Assembly (NCBI GenBank): GCA_965218945.1
Contig: OZ244718.1
Coordinates: 496,001 to 560,000, forward strand
DNA: 64,000 nucleotides
DNA from: DAOUJW01 sp965218945
GTDB taxonomy: Bacteria; Chloroflexota; Dehalococcoidia; Lucifugimonadales; UBA2985
Direction: 5' to 3'
Shown: positions 24,839 through 33,291 of the stretch, piece after piece
Layout: each line of letters begins with the position of its first letter
Position numbering within the stretch: the stretch's first letter is position 1
Program-made: the position numbers and the translations under genes
Notes under the pieces: generated by a model
What the model was told of the DNA's origin: nothing
The model's database searches: none
The model's input: the letters and a program-made list of their open reading frames with translations, nothing else

Positions 24839-25684
24839 ATGGCGGAACGAATCGGGATTATAGGTTCTGGCATAATGGGGGCGGGCATAGCTCAGATAGC
24901 CGCCCAGAACGGCTACGAAGTGATCATGACGGACGTGGGGCAGCAGCAGCTGGACGCGGCTGTGGGCCGGATCACGACCGGCTTGGACAGGGGCGTTCAG
25001 CGAGGCCTCTTCGAGCAGTCCGTGCGCGACCAGGCGGTGAGTAACCTCAAGACCACCCTGGACCTGGAGGAGGCCGCCCAGGCGCCGCTCATCATCGAGA
25101 ACATCTGGGAGGAGCAGCCCGCCAAGGAGGAGCTGCTGGAGAAGCTGGACCGGATGGCGCCGTCGGAGACCATCCTGGCGTCCAACACATCCACGTTGCC
25201 CATCACTGAGCTGGCCGCCGTCACCAAGCGGCCTGACAAGGTCGTCGGGATGCACTTCTTCAACCCGCCCTACGCCATGCAGCTTGTCGAGGTGATCCGG
25301 GGCTACCACACCAGCGACGAGGCGGTGGCGGCCGTCGTCAAGGCGTCCGAGGTCATGGGCAGGAAGCCGGTGGTGATGGAGGACTCGGCGGGCTTCGTCG
25401 TCAACCGCCTCATTGCGCCCTTCCTCAACGAGGCCACCTTCCTGCTGCAGGAGGGCGTGGCCGGCAAGGAGGACATCGACGAGTGCGTCCGGCTGGGGCT
25501 GAACCACCCGATGGGGCCCTTCCAGCTGATGGACCTGATTGGGCTGGATGTCATCCTGCACGAGATCTCGACCGTCTTTGAGAAGACGGGCGATCCCAAG
25601 TACCGTCCCAGCCAGCTGCTGCGCAGGATGGTGGTCGCAGGGCAGCTTGGCCGCAAGGTGGGCAAGGGCTGGTACGATTACTAG
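24839..25684 (+). CDS. 3-hydroxybutyryl-CoA/3-hydroxyacyl-CoA dehydrogenase
   Basis: 281 residues, the normal length for a stand-alone enzyme. The NAD-binding motif is GIIGSGIMGAGIAQIAAQNGY. Catalytic region: SNTSTLPITELA, then GMHFFNPPYAMQLVEVI (His) and DSAGFVVNRLIAPFLNEA. The C-terminal domain has GLNHPMGPFQLMDLIGLDV. It oxidises 3-hydroxyacyl-CoA in fatty-acid or butyrate-type pathways. No thiolase or crotonase gene is adjacent. The start has GGAGGG upstream. Confidence 0.93.
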   Translation: MAERIGIIGSGIMGAGIAQIAAQNGYEVIMTDVGQQQLDAAVGRITTGLDRGVQRGLFEQSVRDQAVSNLKTTLDLEEAAQAPLIIENIWEEQPAKEELLEKLDRMAPSETILASNTSTLPITELAAVTKRPDKVVGMHFFNPPYAMQLVEVIRGYHTSDEAVAAVVKASEVMGRKPVVMEDSAGFVVNRLIAPFLNEATFLLQEGVAGKEDIDECVRLGLNHPMGPFQLMDLIGLDVILHEISTVFEKTGDPKYRPSQLLRRMVVAGQLGRKVGKGWYDY

Positions 25685-25732
25685 AGTCGACGCGCTGCTA
25701 TCTGGCGCCTTTTACACCCTTACCTCTCATAA

Positions 25733-25759
25733 CTTGCCCCGCATCAAGTGCGGGGCAAG
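25733..25759. terminator. Perfect 11-bp hairpin between convergent genes
   Basis: The stem is cttgccccgca / tgcggggcaag with a 5-base loop. It sits between the dehydrogenase gene and the convergent YdeI-like gene. There is no T-run, so it may act as a bidirectional transcript end or be a repeat. Confidence 0.55.
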
Positions 25760-25795
25760 CGTCGCTATTCCTTAAGAGCGAAGAACAGATAGTGA

Positions 25796-26044
25796 TCAAC
25801 TGGGGCTTTCCACTCTGGGTCTATAGGCCATCTTCATGTAGCGGTCGCCGCCGCGCAGTTCGTCCAGCATCTGGTTGAGCCGCTTCTGTCGCGTCTCCTC
25901 CCGCTTCGCCCCGGCGATCCAACCGATGTAGTCGTTGCGCTGGTAGGGCGGCCTGCTGCGGTACGCCTCATCAAGCCCGTGCTCCAGGAGGGCGTCCCGT
26001 ATGAAGTCCGGCATCTCGTGACGAGGCCGTCGGGGATACGTCAT
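25796..26044 (-). CDS. YdeI/OmpD-associated-like short protein
   Basis: 82 residues from the ATG at 26044, which is preceded by GGAGGAGCCG; the longer frame to 26083 lacks such a site. The stretch RPPYQRNDYIGWIAGAKREETRQKRLNQMLDELRGG resembles the C-terminal region of YdeI/OmpD-associated proteins. The larger N-terminal domain of that family is absent. This is therefore either a minimal version or a remnant. Its role is unknown. Confidence 0.65.
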   Translation of the reverse strand: MTYPRRPRHEMPDFIRDALLEHGLDEAYRSRPPYQRNDYIGWIAGAKREETRQKRLNQMLDELRGGDRYMKMAYRPRVESPS

Positions 26045-26135
26045 CGGCTCCTCCATGAGGGCCATTGTACAGAGTCTAACCACTCATATATTATCAAATT
26101 GGAGGGAGTTTTTGGATGGAGGGCGACCGCGCACA

Positions 26136-27041
26136 ATGACTGACGCACTCAGCTTGAACAACCTGGTGAAGACCTACGGCGACCGTCGGGTTGTCGACGG
26201 CGTCTCGCTGGAGATTCGCCCGGGGGAGATATTCGGACTGGTGGGCCCGAACGGGTCTGGAAAGACCACCACAATCCGCATGGGCCTGGACATCATACGG
26301 CCCGACTCCGGCTCAGTCAGCCTGTTCGGAATGCCCATATCCAGGGACTCCCTGGCCCGTGTTGGATACCTGCCGGAGGAGCGCGGCCTGTACCAGCGGG
26401 CAAAGGTGACGAGTATCCTGACATACCTTGCCAGGCTGAAGCGCCTGGATAAGTCCGCCGCCAGGGCAAGGGCGGATGAGCTGCTGACCAGGGTGGGACT
26501 GTACGAGCATCGGGGTAAGAAGGTCAGCGCCCTCTCCAGGGGCATGTCCCAGCTTGTCCAATTCGCCGGCGCGCTCATGCATAAGCCGGACCTCATCATC
26601 CTGGATGAGCCTTTCTCAGGCCTCGACCCCCTGAACGTCCAGCTTATGAAGGAAATGGTCCTGGAGCAGCAGGCGCTGGGGTCTTCCATCATCTGCAGCA
26701 CTCACCAGATGACGGACGTGGAGGAGCTGTGCAGGCGCGTGCTGCTGGTCAACGACGGCAAAGTCCTGCTGTATGGCGACCTGATGGACGTCAAGCGGGC
26801 CCGCGGCGCGCAAAAGGTACGGGTCGTTGCCGGCCGCGAGCCTGACGCTCTGTCGGGCTTGGCAAGCGCCGAGGCCAACGGCGGGTACTACGAATACTCC
26901 ATCTCGGACGCCGTCAGGCCTGAGCAGTTGATACGCGCCTTTCTTGACGCCGGTATCGACGTCCAGCGCTACGAGGTTGTCCTGCCGACGCTGAACGAGA
27001 TTTTCATAGAAGAGGTGAGCCGTGCCAGACACGGTGAGTGA
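26136..27041 (+). CDS. ABC exporter ATP-binding protein (NatA-like)
   Basis: 301 residues from the ATG at 26136; the frame is open upstream to 26055. Walker A is GPNGSGKTT, the signature is the variant ALSRGMSQ, Walker B is LIILDEPFSGLDPLN and the H-loop is CSTHQM. The C-terminal ~80 residues match the DUF4162-like tail of Na+/drug/polyketide exporters. It powers the two permeases downstream; its 3' end overlaps the first permease gene by 20 bases. Confidence 0.88.
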   Translation: MTDALSLNNLVKTYGDRRVVDGVSLEIRPGEIFGLVGPNGSGKTTTIRMGLDIIRPDSGSVSLFGMPISRDSLARVGYLPEERGLYQRAKVTSILTYLARLKRLDKSAARARADELLTRVGLYEHRGKKVSALSRGMSQLVQFAGALMHKPDLIILDEPFSGLDPLNVQLMKEMVLEQQALGSSIICSTHQMTDVEELCRRVLLVNDGKVLLYGDLMDVKRARGAQKVRVVAGREPDALSGLASAEANGGYYEYSISDAVRPEQLIRAFLDAGIDVQRYEVVLPTLNEIFIEEVSRARHGE

Positions 27042-28275
27042 GGCCAGGGTGGTCTTTGCCGAGGAGCTGCTCCGCTCAGTGCGGCAGATGACGTACGTCC
27101 TGGTCACGCTATCGATTCCCGTCATCCTGCTGCTGGTATTCGCCGGGGTAACCATTTACCGCGCGGTGTCCGACGATCCGGAGCAGGAGCAGACGGAGGT
27201 GATGACGGCTTCTCTGACAGGGATCGTAAACCTGTCCGTCGACCTCGACCTGCCCGCCTCAGTGCCAGGACTGGTTGCGCTCTCGACACGCGAAGAGGCC
27301 GTGCAGGCGCTGCTGGACGGCTCCATCTCCGAGCTGTACGTGGTCCCAGTGGATTACCTGCAGACCGGCTCCCTGGAGTGGTTCACTGCTTCCTCTCGTG
27401 AGGGGCCAACCAGGGCCGGCCTCTCGAGCATTGCCAACCTTCTGCGGGAAGCTATCGCAGCGGATGAGCTTCCGCCTGAGGTACTTGAGCGCGCGCTGTC
27501 GCCCGCGACCTTCGAGAGGCTCCTTGTCGGTGACGACGGAGAGACCGCGGAGGACGGTGAAAACGACTTCGACGCAGGCCGCTTCCTGCTGGGGTTCTTC
27601 GGCAGCATCATGCTCATATTCTCCATGGCTATGGGAGGCAGCGCCCTGCTCAAGTCAGTCGCTGAGGAGAAGGAGAACCGGATGATAGAGGTGCTCCTGA
27701 CCTCGGCCAGGCCTGTCTCCATAATGTTGGGCAAGGTGCTGGCCATAGGACTGGCGGGGCTATTCCAGATGGCCGTGTGGATGACTTCATTCCTTCTAGT
27801 GACGCCTCGTATCTTTGGCGCGTTTCCGGACGCATCCGCGTTCGATTTTGAGCTGCGGATTGTAGTGATACTGCTGTTCTTCTTCCTGGGCGGCTACTTC
27901 CTTGGCGCCGTGATACTGGCGGGCATCGGCGCGGCCACGACCGGCGTGAGAGAGGCCAACCAGTTTTCGGCGATAGTCATCCTGCCTGCCGTAGTCCCAT
28001 TCTGGGCTATGGGCAGTTTCTTCTCTTCCCCCGACGGCGCGCTTCCGACCGCGCTGTCGATGTTCCCGCTCACGGCGGCCGTGACGATGTCTTTGCGGAT
28101 GGCGCTGGGCGATCCTCCCGTAGCGCACCTGCTGCTGAGCGGCGCGAGCTTGGTGGTGTCGAGCGCGCTGCTGTTGTGGCTGTCTGCGCGGGTATTCCGG
28201 GCCGGGCTGCTGATGTACGGCCAGCGCATGAGTGTGGGCCAGCTATGGACGGCGCTGCGGCAGGCCGGCTCGTGA
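27022..28275 (+). CDS. ABC exporter permease (NatB-like), first copy
   Basis: 417 residues from a GTG with AGAGGTG upstream, inside the end of the ATPase gene. One N-terminal membrane segment (about 25-47) is followed by a large external domain (~50-185), then a membrane cluster from ~190 to the end. The hallmark loop KENRMIEVLLTSARPVSIMLGK links the ATPase coupling helix. It is paralogous to the next gene, so the transporter probably is a heterodimer. The substrate (Na+ or a drug/lipid) cannot be read. Confidence 0.82.
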   Translation: MPDTVSEARVVFAEELLRSVRQMTYVLVTLSIPVILLLVFAGVTIYRAVSDDPEQEQTEVMTASLTGIVNLSVDLDLPASVPGLVALSTREEAVQALLDGSISELYVVPVDYLQTGSLEWFTASSREGPTRAGLSSIANLLREAIAADELPPEVLERALSPATFERLLVGDDGETAEDGENDFDAGRFLLGFFGSIMLIFSMAMGGSALLKSVAEEKENRMIEVLLTSARPVSIMLGKVLAIGLAGLFQMAVWMTSFLLVTPRIFGAFPDASAFDFELRIVVILLFFFLGGYFLGAVILAGIGAATTGVREANQFSAIVILPAVVPFWAMGSFFSSPDGALPTALSMFPLTAAVTMSLRMALGDPPVAHLLLSGASLVVSSALLLWLSARVFRAGLLMYGQRMSVGQLWTALRQAGS

Positions 28276-29540
28276 CGGAACGCAGGACGAGCGGCCTCTC
28301 AGAGGTAGGAACGGTCTTTGTGGAGGAGGTCGCCCGCGGCTCCAGCCGCCTCTCCTACAGGATAATTGGCCTCGCCGTGCCGGTTATCCTGATAGCGCTG
28401 CTGGTGGTCACGCCGCTGGTGCGAGGCATCTTCCTGGACGACGAAGACGACCCGGAGTCCCAGGCGGTCACCGGATTGGGCGCGGTGGACCTCTCCGGGG
28501 CGCTCACCGGCGATTATGCAGGCGGCCTCGGGATTAAGGTCTACCCAGACCGCCGGGCGGGACTGGATGCCCTGACCGACGGGGAGATAGAAGCGCTCTT
28601 TGTCCTGCCGGAGAACTATATAAGCGTCGGCAGAGTTGAGTGGCTGCACAAGGGATCGGAGGGCATATTTGACGACCGCGACGACGAGGTAATCGTCAGA
28701 GAGCTTCTGCGCGCAGCGCTCATATCCGGCAGGCTCTCGCTCGAAGCCGAGAGGCGGTTTCTGGACGCGCCGACCATCGTGCCTCGCACCGTTCAGGCGG
28801 ACGGGACCGTACTGGAGAGTGAGGAGGGCAGCGGTGAAGAGGAGGATGCCTTCCAGCTTGTATCCTACGCCTTCGCAATGGTAATGACCGTCGCGATCCT
28901 GTTTGGCGGAGGGCTGCTTCTGGAGAGCGTCTCCGACGAGAAGGAGAACCGGATGGTGGAGATCATCCTCACTTCCGTATCTCCACTGGGCTTGATGGCA
29001 GGCAAGGTGCTGGCGCAAGGCGCGCTGGCCCTGGCCCAAGTGGTCCTGTGGGTGGGCTCGCTGGCGATCATCGGGCCGCGGATATTCGACCAGCTGCCGG
29101 AGGTCAGCGATCTGTCCATAGAGGCGAGCCAACTCGTTTGGCTGCTGCTCTTCTTCCTGGCGGGTTACTTTGTAGTAGCCGTAGTTATGGCCGGATTGGG
29201 GGCAATGACCTCCTCATACACCCAGAGCTCCCAGCTGTCCGCCCTCGTAATCGTTCCGGCCATACTGCCGGTTGCAGCCCCTCAGTTCATCCTCGAAAGC
29301 CCGGACGGGGTGTTTGCCCGCGCCCTGTCCTTCTTCCCCGTCACGGCGTCCACAACCGTTGTGATGAGGATGGGCCAGACCGACCTGTCCATAGCGGAGC
29401 TACTTGCCAGCCTGGCGATCATCGTGCTCAGCGGCGTCCTTCTTCTCTACGTCTCCGCGCGTATATTCCGGGCGGGGATACTACTGTACGGACAGCGTAT
29501 GACCCTCGGCGGCGTGCTCAGAGCGCTGAGGGAGGGGTAG
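28272..29540 (+). CDS. ABC exporter permease (NatB-like), second copy
   Basis: 422 residues from the GTG at 28272, which overlaps the previous stop as GTGA. The earlier frame start at 28176 is rejected because it lies well inside the first permease gene. The layout is the same as its neighbour: membrane segment ~25-47, external domain, then KENRMVEIILTSVSPLGLMAGK and five or more membrane segments. An FRAGILLYGQRMTLGGVLRALR tail matches the end of the first permease, confirming tandem duplication. Confidence 0.82.
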   Translation: MTERRTSGLSEVGTVFVEEVARGSSRLSYRIIGLAVPVILIALLVVTPLVRGIFLDDEDDPESQAVTGLGAVDLSGALTGDYAGGLGIKVYPDRRAGLDALTDGEIEALFVLPENYISVGRVEWLHKGSEGIFDDRDDEVIVRELLRAALISGRLSLEAERRFLDAPTIVPRTVQADGTVLESEEGSGEEEDAFQLVSYAFAMVMTVAILFGGGLLLESVSDEKENRMVEIILTSVSPLGLMAGKVLAQGALALAQVVLWVGSLAIIGPRIFDQLPEVSDLSIEASQLVWLLLFFLAGYFVVAVVMAGLGAMTSSYTQSSQLSALVIVPAILPVAAPQFILESPDGVFARALSFFPVTASTTVVMRMGQTDLSIAELLASLAIIVLSGVLLLYVSARIFRAGILLYGQRMTLGGVLRALREG

Positions 29541-29722
29541 GGGGGTGGAGCTCTGATTCAGTGGCAACTCGGACTGGGGCGAATAGATGATAAAGGTTGC
29601 ATCACCTACTAACCTCTGCTTTGGAAACCTGTTATCACCCGATGGCTCTTACCAGTTGTTCAGAAAGGAGTCGGGCATTTCATAGCGCCACCTGCGAGGT
29701 TGTGTCATTTTTCGCTGACGGC

Positions 29723-30559
29723 CTACAATTCAGACATTTTGATTTGCCCGCTTGCTGTCTTTTGAGACACTGCATCCCTTAGTTTTTTGCCAAGTTCGTG
29801 TTTACTTCCGAAAACGATGTGGTAAAGCGGTGTATTATTTGAGTTTTTGACGGGTGTGTCATCGGCGATGTGAAGGTAGCCGATCTTTCTCAATTCTGCC
29901 TCGTAATGGTCTAGTAAAGTGCGAGCGTCCGGGATCCCCTGCGGTTTCGTATTGAAGAACTCCCTGTGGTCAGTAGCTAAGTTCAGAAACGAATCCAGCC
30001 TGGGAGATCGTTCTGACCACCTCCTCTTCATATCGCCAATATTGAAATTTATGAGGATGTCTAGTCGGCGATTTCTGGTCAGTTTCATGAGGTTCTTAAA
30101 CGAGAAGTCCCAAGCCCACGAGTCTAAGAATGCGAGTCCGAGAGAGGAATTCTCAGGGGGCAGGTCCTTCAGGATTCTGTCAATTGTATCGTCCGCTTCA
30201 CCATTATAGTAATGGAACTGTTTCTCTGATAAATGAAGTCTTCCAATACGCTCCTTTAGAGCGTCAATGCAACGCTGGTCTTCGTCTGCGAAGAAGTAGT
30301 ATGTGAATGGAACCATTGCGGCTATTATTGGAGACCCTTCTGTTTCCTGATCTGAGTCTCTGATCACGCACTTTCCTGGCCCCGAGAATGGGTCCACGTA
30401 GTAGAGTTTACCAGGCCACGTTCTCTTCATCGCTTGTGTGAAGATGCCAGTTACGTTGCCAAGCGCATACTCTTTGTCCTTTGCGTGCTGGGCTACGCTT
30501 AAGGCTGGCAAGCCGTCTGATGCAGTCGCAAGTTCCTGTCCTCGATTCCTACTGTTCAT
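29723..30559 (-). CDS. Three-Cys-motif partner protein TcmP
   Basis: 278 residues. Key stretches: LYYVDPFSGPGKCVIRD (nucleotide/SAM-binding-like), FADEDQRCIDALKERI, and LGLAFLDSWAWDFSF. These match the TcmP family, which is encoded next to DUF5131 (Gp37/Gp68) proteins. It starts 7 bases after the DUF5131 stop, with AAGGAG at the end of that gene as its ribosome site. The gene is visibly AT-richer than its surroundings, which suggests transfer. Its biochemical role is not known. Confidence 0.8.
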   Translation of the reverse strand: MNSRNRGQELATASDGLPALSVAQHAKDKEYALGNVTGIFTQAMKRTWPGKLYYVDPFSGPGKCVIRDSDQETEGSPIIAAMVPFTYYFFADEDQRCIDALKERIGRLHLSEKQFHYYNGEADDTIDRILKDLPPENSSLGLAFLDSWAWDFSFKNLMKLTRNRRLDILINFNIGDMKRRWSERSPRLDSFLNLATDHREFFNTKPQGIPDARTLLDHYEAELRKIGYLHIADDTPVKNSNNTPLYHIVFGSKHELGKKLRDAVSQKTASGQIKMSEL

Positions 30560-30565
30560 TAAGGA

Positions 30566-31360
30566 TTAGGCTCCTTTTGTCACAGGCTCTGCCTCTTGCA
30601 GCTCCAAGGTAGGCAGTTCTCTCCAGAGACGCCCGTCTTCCATTACCGCCTTTTCTCCGCCACGCTTGTCTCTTACGCCGCCGAGCTGTTTTAGGAAGAA
30701 GGCCACGCCTGCCCGTGTTGATTGATCGCGCAGGCTCCTCACCCAGTCCATGTCCATGGGCCGCGCATTGTGGCCGCTTTCGCCCCCGACGATTACCCAC
30801 TGAAGGGCGCCAGAGTCCAGCCAGGGTCTTAGATCGACCTGTTCAAGCAGAGGCTCGGCTGACACAAAGCGTATCGGCGCCGGGAGGCGCGACAACACGG
30901 TCAGCCTCGGCGCATACTTCTGGCTTTCGACAGATGTGCCTATCCAGACGTTAGGAGGCCAGCCCTCCGGAAACTGTTGCTCATACCTGTTCCACCACGC
31001 GACGGCCCGCCCGGGTCTCTTGGTCAGTACCTGGAATACATGGCCTCTTTCGCGCGCGGCCTCACGCATTACTGAGAACATCTCGTACACGAAATCGAAC
31101 GGGACTTGCGGGTGAAATACGTCCGACATGCTGTTGACGAAGACATACCTGGGTTTCTTCCACAGTAGAGGTGCGCGCAGTCTTTCCGGCATAAGACGGA
31201 CCTGGTCTGGGGCCGTGTCGTAGCCTTTGACAGCCATAGCTCTGAGTCGTGGGTAAAGCGCGAACATGTAGCAGTTATCGCAGCCTGGAGACACACGAGT
31301 GCAGCCTGTCACTGGGTTCCAAGTCTCGTCCGTCCATTCAATAGCCGAAGGCATGACCAT
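30566..31360 (-). CDS. DUF5131 (phage Gp37/Gp68-like) three-cysteine protein
   Basis: 264 residues. The N-terminal motif IEWTDETWNPVTGCTRVSPG then CDNCY holds C20, C27 and C30, the three-cysteine (C-x6-C-x2-C) signature. Other blocks are FVNSMSDVFHPQVPFDFV, FQVLTKRPGRAVAWW, VWIGTSVESQKYAPR, RFVSAEPLLEQVDL and WVIVGGESGHNARPMD. The cysteines and barrel-like strand pattern suggest a radical-SAM-like Fe-S protein; this is inference. It is coupled to tcmP downstream. Confidence 0.85.
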   Translation of the reverse strand: MVMPSAIEWTDETWNPVTGCTRVSPGCDNCYMFALYPRLRAMAVKGYDTAPDQVRLMPERLRAPLLWKKPRYVFVNSMSDVFHPQVPFDFVYEMFSVMREAARERGHVFQVLTKRPGRAVAWWNRYEQQFPEGWPPNVWIGTSVESQKYAPRLTVLSRLPAPIRFVSAEPLLEQVDLRPWLDSGALQWVIVGGESGHNARPMDMDWVRSLRDQSTRAGVAFFLKQLGGVRDKRGGEKAVMEDGRLWRELPTLELQEAEPVTKGA

Positions 31361-31502
31361 CTATCCTATAGAGAATGTACATATGTTCTATCACTTTCCT
31401 GAGGCTGTCAAGAGCGCCTATCTCAGTCCTGAATTCACAAGAGCCTCCGTATAGTATCACATCAGACGGAAGCACTCAGCGGGCCTTCTACGCCAGGAAA
31501 CA

Positions 31503-31541
31503 GTTTGTCGCCAGGATACTGGGAATACCCTGACGACAAAC
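31503..31541 (-). terminator. Hairpin downstream of narK
   Basis: Arms gtttgtcgccagg and cctgacgacaaac pair with one mismatch around a 12-base loop. It lies 15 bases past the narK stop (minus strand). The T-run is poor, so the terminator call is tentative. Confidence 0.5.
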
Positions 31542-31555
31542 GTATCTTCGTATTC

Positions 31556-32911
31556 TTACTCCGCGGCTGCCTCCGCGGCGATGCCCACGCTGCGCCGGGA
31601 CGCCAGTGCGCTCTGTATCGCCTGACGCTCCTCCGACTCCCGCGCGGGGGAGAACCTGACCATGAACACTAGCGCAGAGGCCGCGATCACAACCAACCCC
31701 ACTATCATCAGCGCTCCCTGGGTCTCCAGGGACTCCATTCTGAACAGGAACCCGAAGCACACCGCTCCGGCGTTGCCGCCCGCTCCCACGATTCCGGCTA
31801 CGGATCCAAGCGCCCTGCGGTTTATGAACGGCACCACGGAGAATGTAGCTCCCTCGGACATCTGCACGAACAGGCTGAACACTATCATCGCTCCCACCGC
31901 GAGCACCAGTGAGGACATCTGAGAGAAGAACAACAGCGCAAAGCCCTCCAGCAGCAGCACCACTCCCAGGAAGAACACGCGGCCCTTTAACCCGGCCCTG
32001 ATTCCCGCTCTGTCTCCGAGCATTCCTCCCATGGTGCGGGCGAAGATGTTCATCAGGCCGAACAGACCGGCAATGAGGCCCGCCGTCGTCACGCTCAGCT
32101 CGAATCTGTCGTGGAAGTAGAGCGCCGCGATGTTGTTGATGGTCAGCTCTACGCCAAAGCAGGCGCCGTAGATTAGGAACAGCGCCCAGACGCGGTAGTC
32201 AGCGACGGCTTCCATGAAACCCCCGCTGGAAGCCGAGGCGGGAGGCATTCTGCCCTCGGCCCTAAGCTGTGCGTAGTTGCCCTCCGGGCAGTCTTGGGTG
32301 AAGAAGTAGTAGGCTATGCCGACCAACAGCAGGGCTATGCCGGGGATCACCATCGCTACCCGCCATCCAAAGGTCTCGCCTACGCCGAACATGAGGACGC
32401 CCGCCAGCACCAGCGGCATCACCATCTGCGTCACGCCGCCTCCCATGTTGCCCCACCCCGCCGTTGTCGCGTTGGCCGTCCCGATAACGTTGGGAGCGAA
32501 CATAACCGAGGTGTGGTACTGGGTGATAACGAAGGACGCGCCAATAACGCCAATCGCCAGTCGGAAGAGGAGGAACGACTCGTAGCTCTGGGCCAGGCCG
32601 ATGCTCATAACCGGAATGGAGCCGATGACCAGAAGGCCGCTATACGCCAGCCTGGGTCCGATCCTGTCGCAGAGCCAGCCGATTGCCAGCCTCGCCACAA
32701 CCGTGATGACCACGGAGGCGATGATTGTGTTGCCGACCTGGGCCTTTGTGAGTCCAAGGTCGTCCCGCACTATGGCCATCAGCGGCGCGATGCCGAACCA
32801 GCCGAAGAACGCCAGAAAGAACGCGAACCAGGTGAGGTGAAACGTCCGCATCTGAGGCGTCTTCAGACTGAATAGAGAGATTCTTGTCGCCTTGGATTCA
32901 ACGGAAGCCAT
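31556..32911 (-). CDS. narK: Nitrate/nitrite MFS transporter
   Basis: 451 residues from the ATG at 32911 (upstream in-frame ATGs at 32917 and 32923 are alternatives). There are twelve predicted membrane segments. The first reads FHLTWFAFFLAFFGWFGIAPL, the nitrate-porter signature; the conserved ARLAIGWLCDRIGPR loop follows. The second half has NIFARTMGGMLGDRAG, a nitrate-porter-like repeat. It imports nitrate and possibly exports nitrite. The start overlaps the end of nirD by 14 bases, so it is the last gene of the assimilation operon. Confidence 0.88.
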   Translation of the reverse strand: MASVESKATRISLFSLKTPQMRTFHLTWFAFFLAFFGWFGIAPLMAIVRDDLGLTKAQVGNTIIASVVITVVARLAIGWLCDRIGPRLAYSGLLVIGSIPVMSIGLAQSYESFLLFRLAIGVIGASFVITQYHTSVMFAPNVIGTANATTAGWGNMGGGVTQMVMPLVLAGVLMFGVGETFGWRVAMVIPGIALLLVGIAYYFFTQDCPEGNYAQLRAEGRMPPASASSGGFMEAVADYRVWALFLIYGACFGVELTINNIAALYFHDRFELSVTTAGLIAGLFGLMNIFARTMGGMLGDRAGIRAGLKGRVFFLGVVLLLEGFALLFFSQMSSLVLAVGAMIVFSLFVQMSEGATFSVVPFINRRALGSVAGIVGAGGNAGAVCFGFLFRMESLETQGALMIVGLVVIAASALVFMVRFSPARESEERQAIQSALASRRSVGIAAEAAAE

Positions 32912-33287
32912 TCTCATCCTCATTTTCAGTAGTCTGTTCCTTACCTCTTTCCAACGTGATCCGAATATGCTCCTGCTCCGTGACTTCGACCTGGTACGTC
33001 TTCAACGCATTGCAGTCGTTGCCCAGGGGCTTGCCGGTGTCCAGCTCAAACTTGTAGCCGTGCAGCGGGCACTGGAGCTGGCCCCCGCCAATGATCCCGT
33101 CGGCCAGCGGGCCGCCTTTATGCGGGCAGAGGGCCTGGGTTGCAAACACGCTGCCGTCGCGCGCTCTGAACACCGCTACCGGCACGTGTCCTATGCGAAG
33201 AAGGCGTCCCTCCCCGATGGGTATCTGCTCAACCGGGCCCAGGTCATAGGTCTGCGACGGCTTCGCGGCCGCTTCTGTTCCCATCAT
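32898..33287 (-). CDS. nirD: Nitrite reductase small subunit, Rieske-type
   Basis: 129 residues. The Rieske [2Fe-2S] ligands are intact: LCPHKGGPLADG (C-x-H) and QCPLHGYKFELDTG (C-x2-H). Many NirD proteins have lost these residues, so a bound cluster is likely here. It works with NirB to pass electrons for NADH-dependent nitrite reduction to ammonia. It lies 4 bases after nirB and overlaps narK. Confidence 0.88.
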   Translation of the reverse strand: MMGTEAAAKPSQTYDLGPVEQIPIGEGRLLRIGHVPVAVFRARDGSVFATQALCPHKGGPLADGIIGGGQLQCPLHGYKFELDTGKPLGNDCNALKTYQVEVTEQEHIRITLERGKEQTTENEDENGFR

Positions 33288-33291
33288 TCCC

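Noticed and set aside
30566..31360. Prophage remnant, because of the Gp37/Gp68 likeness
   Set aside because: No other phage gene (integrase, capsid, terminase) is nearby; the family is common in bacterial chromosomes.
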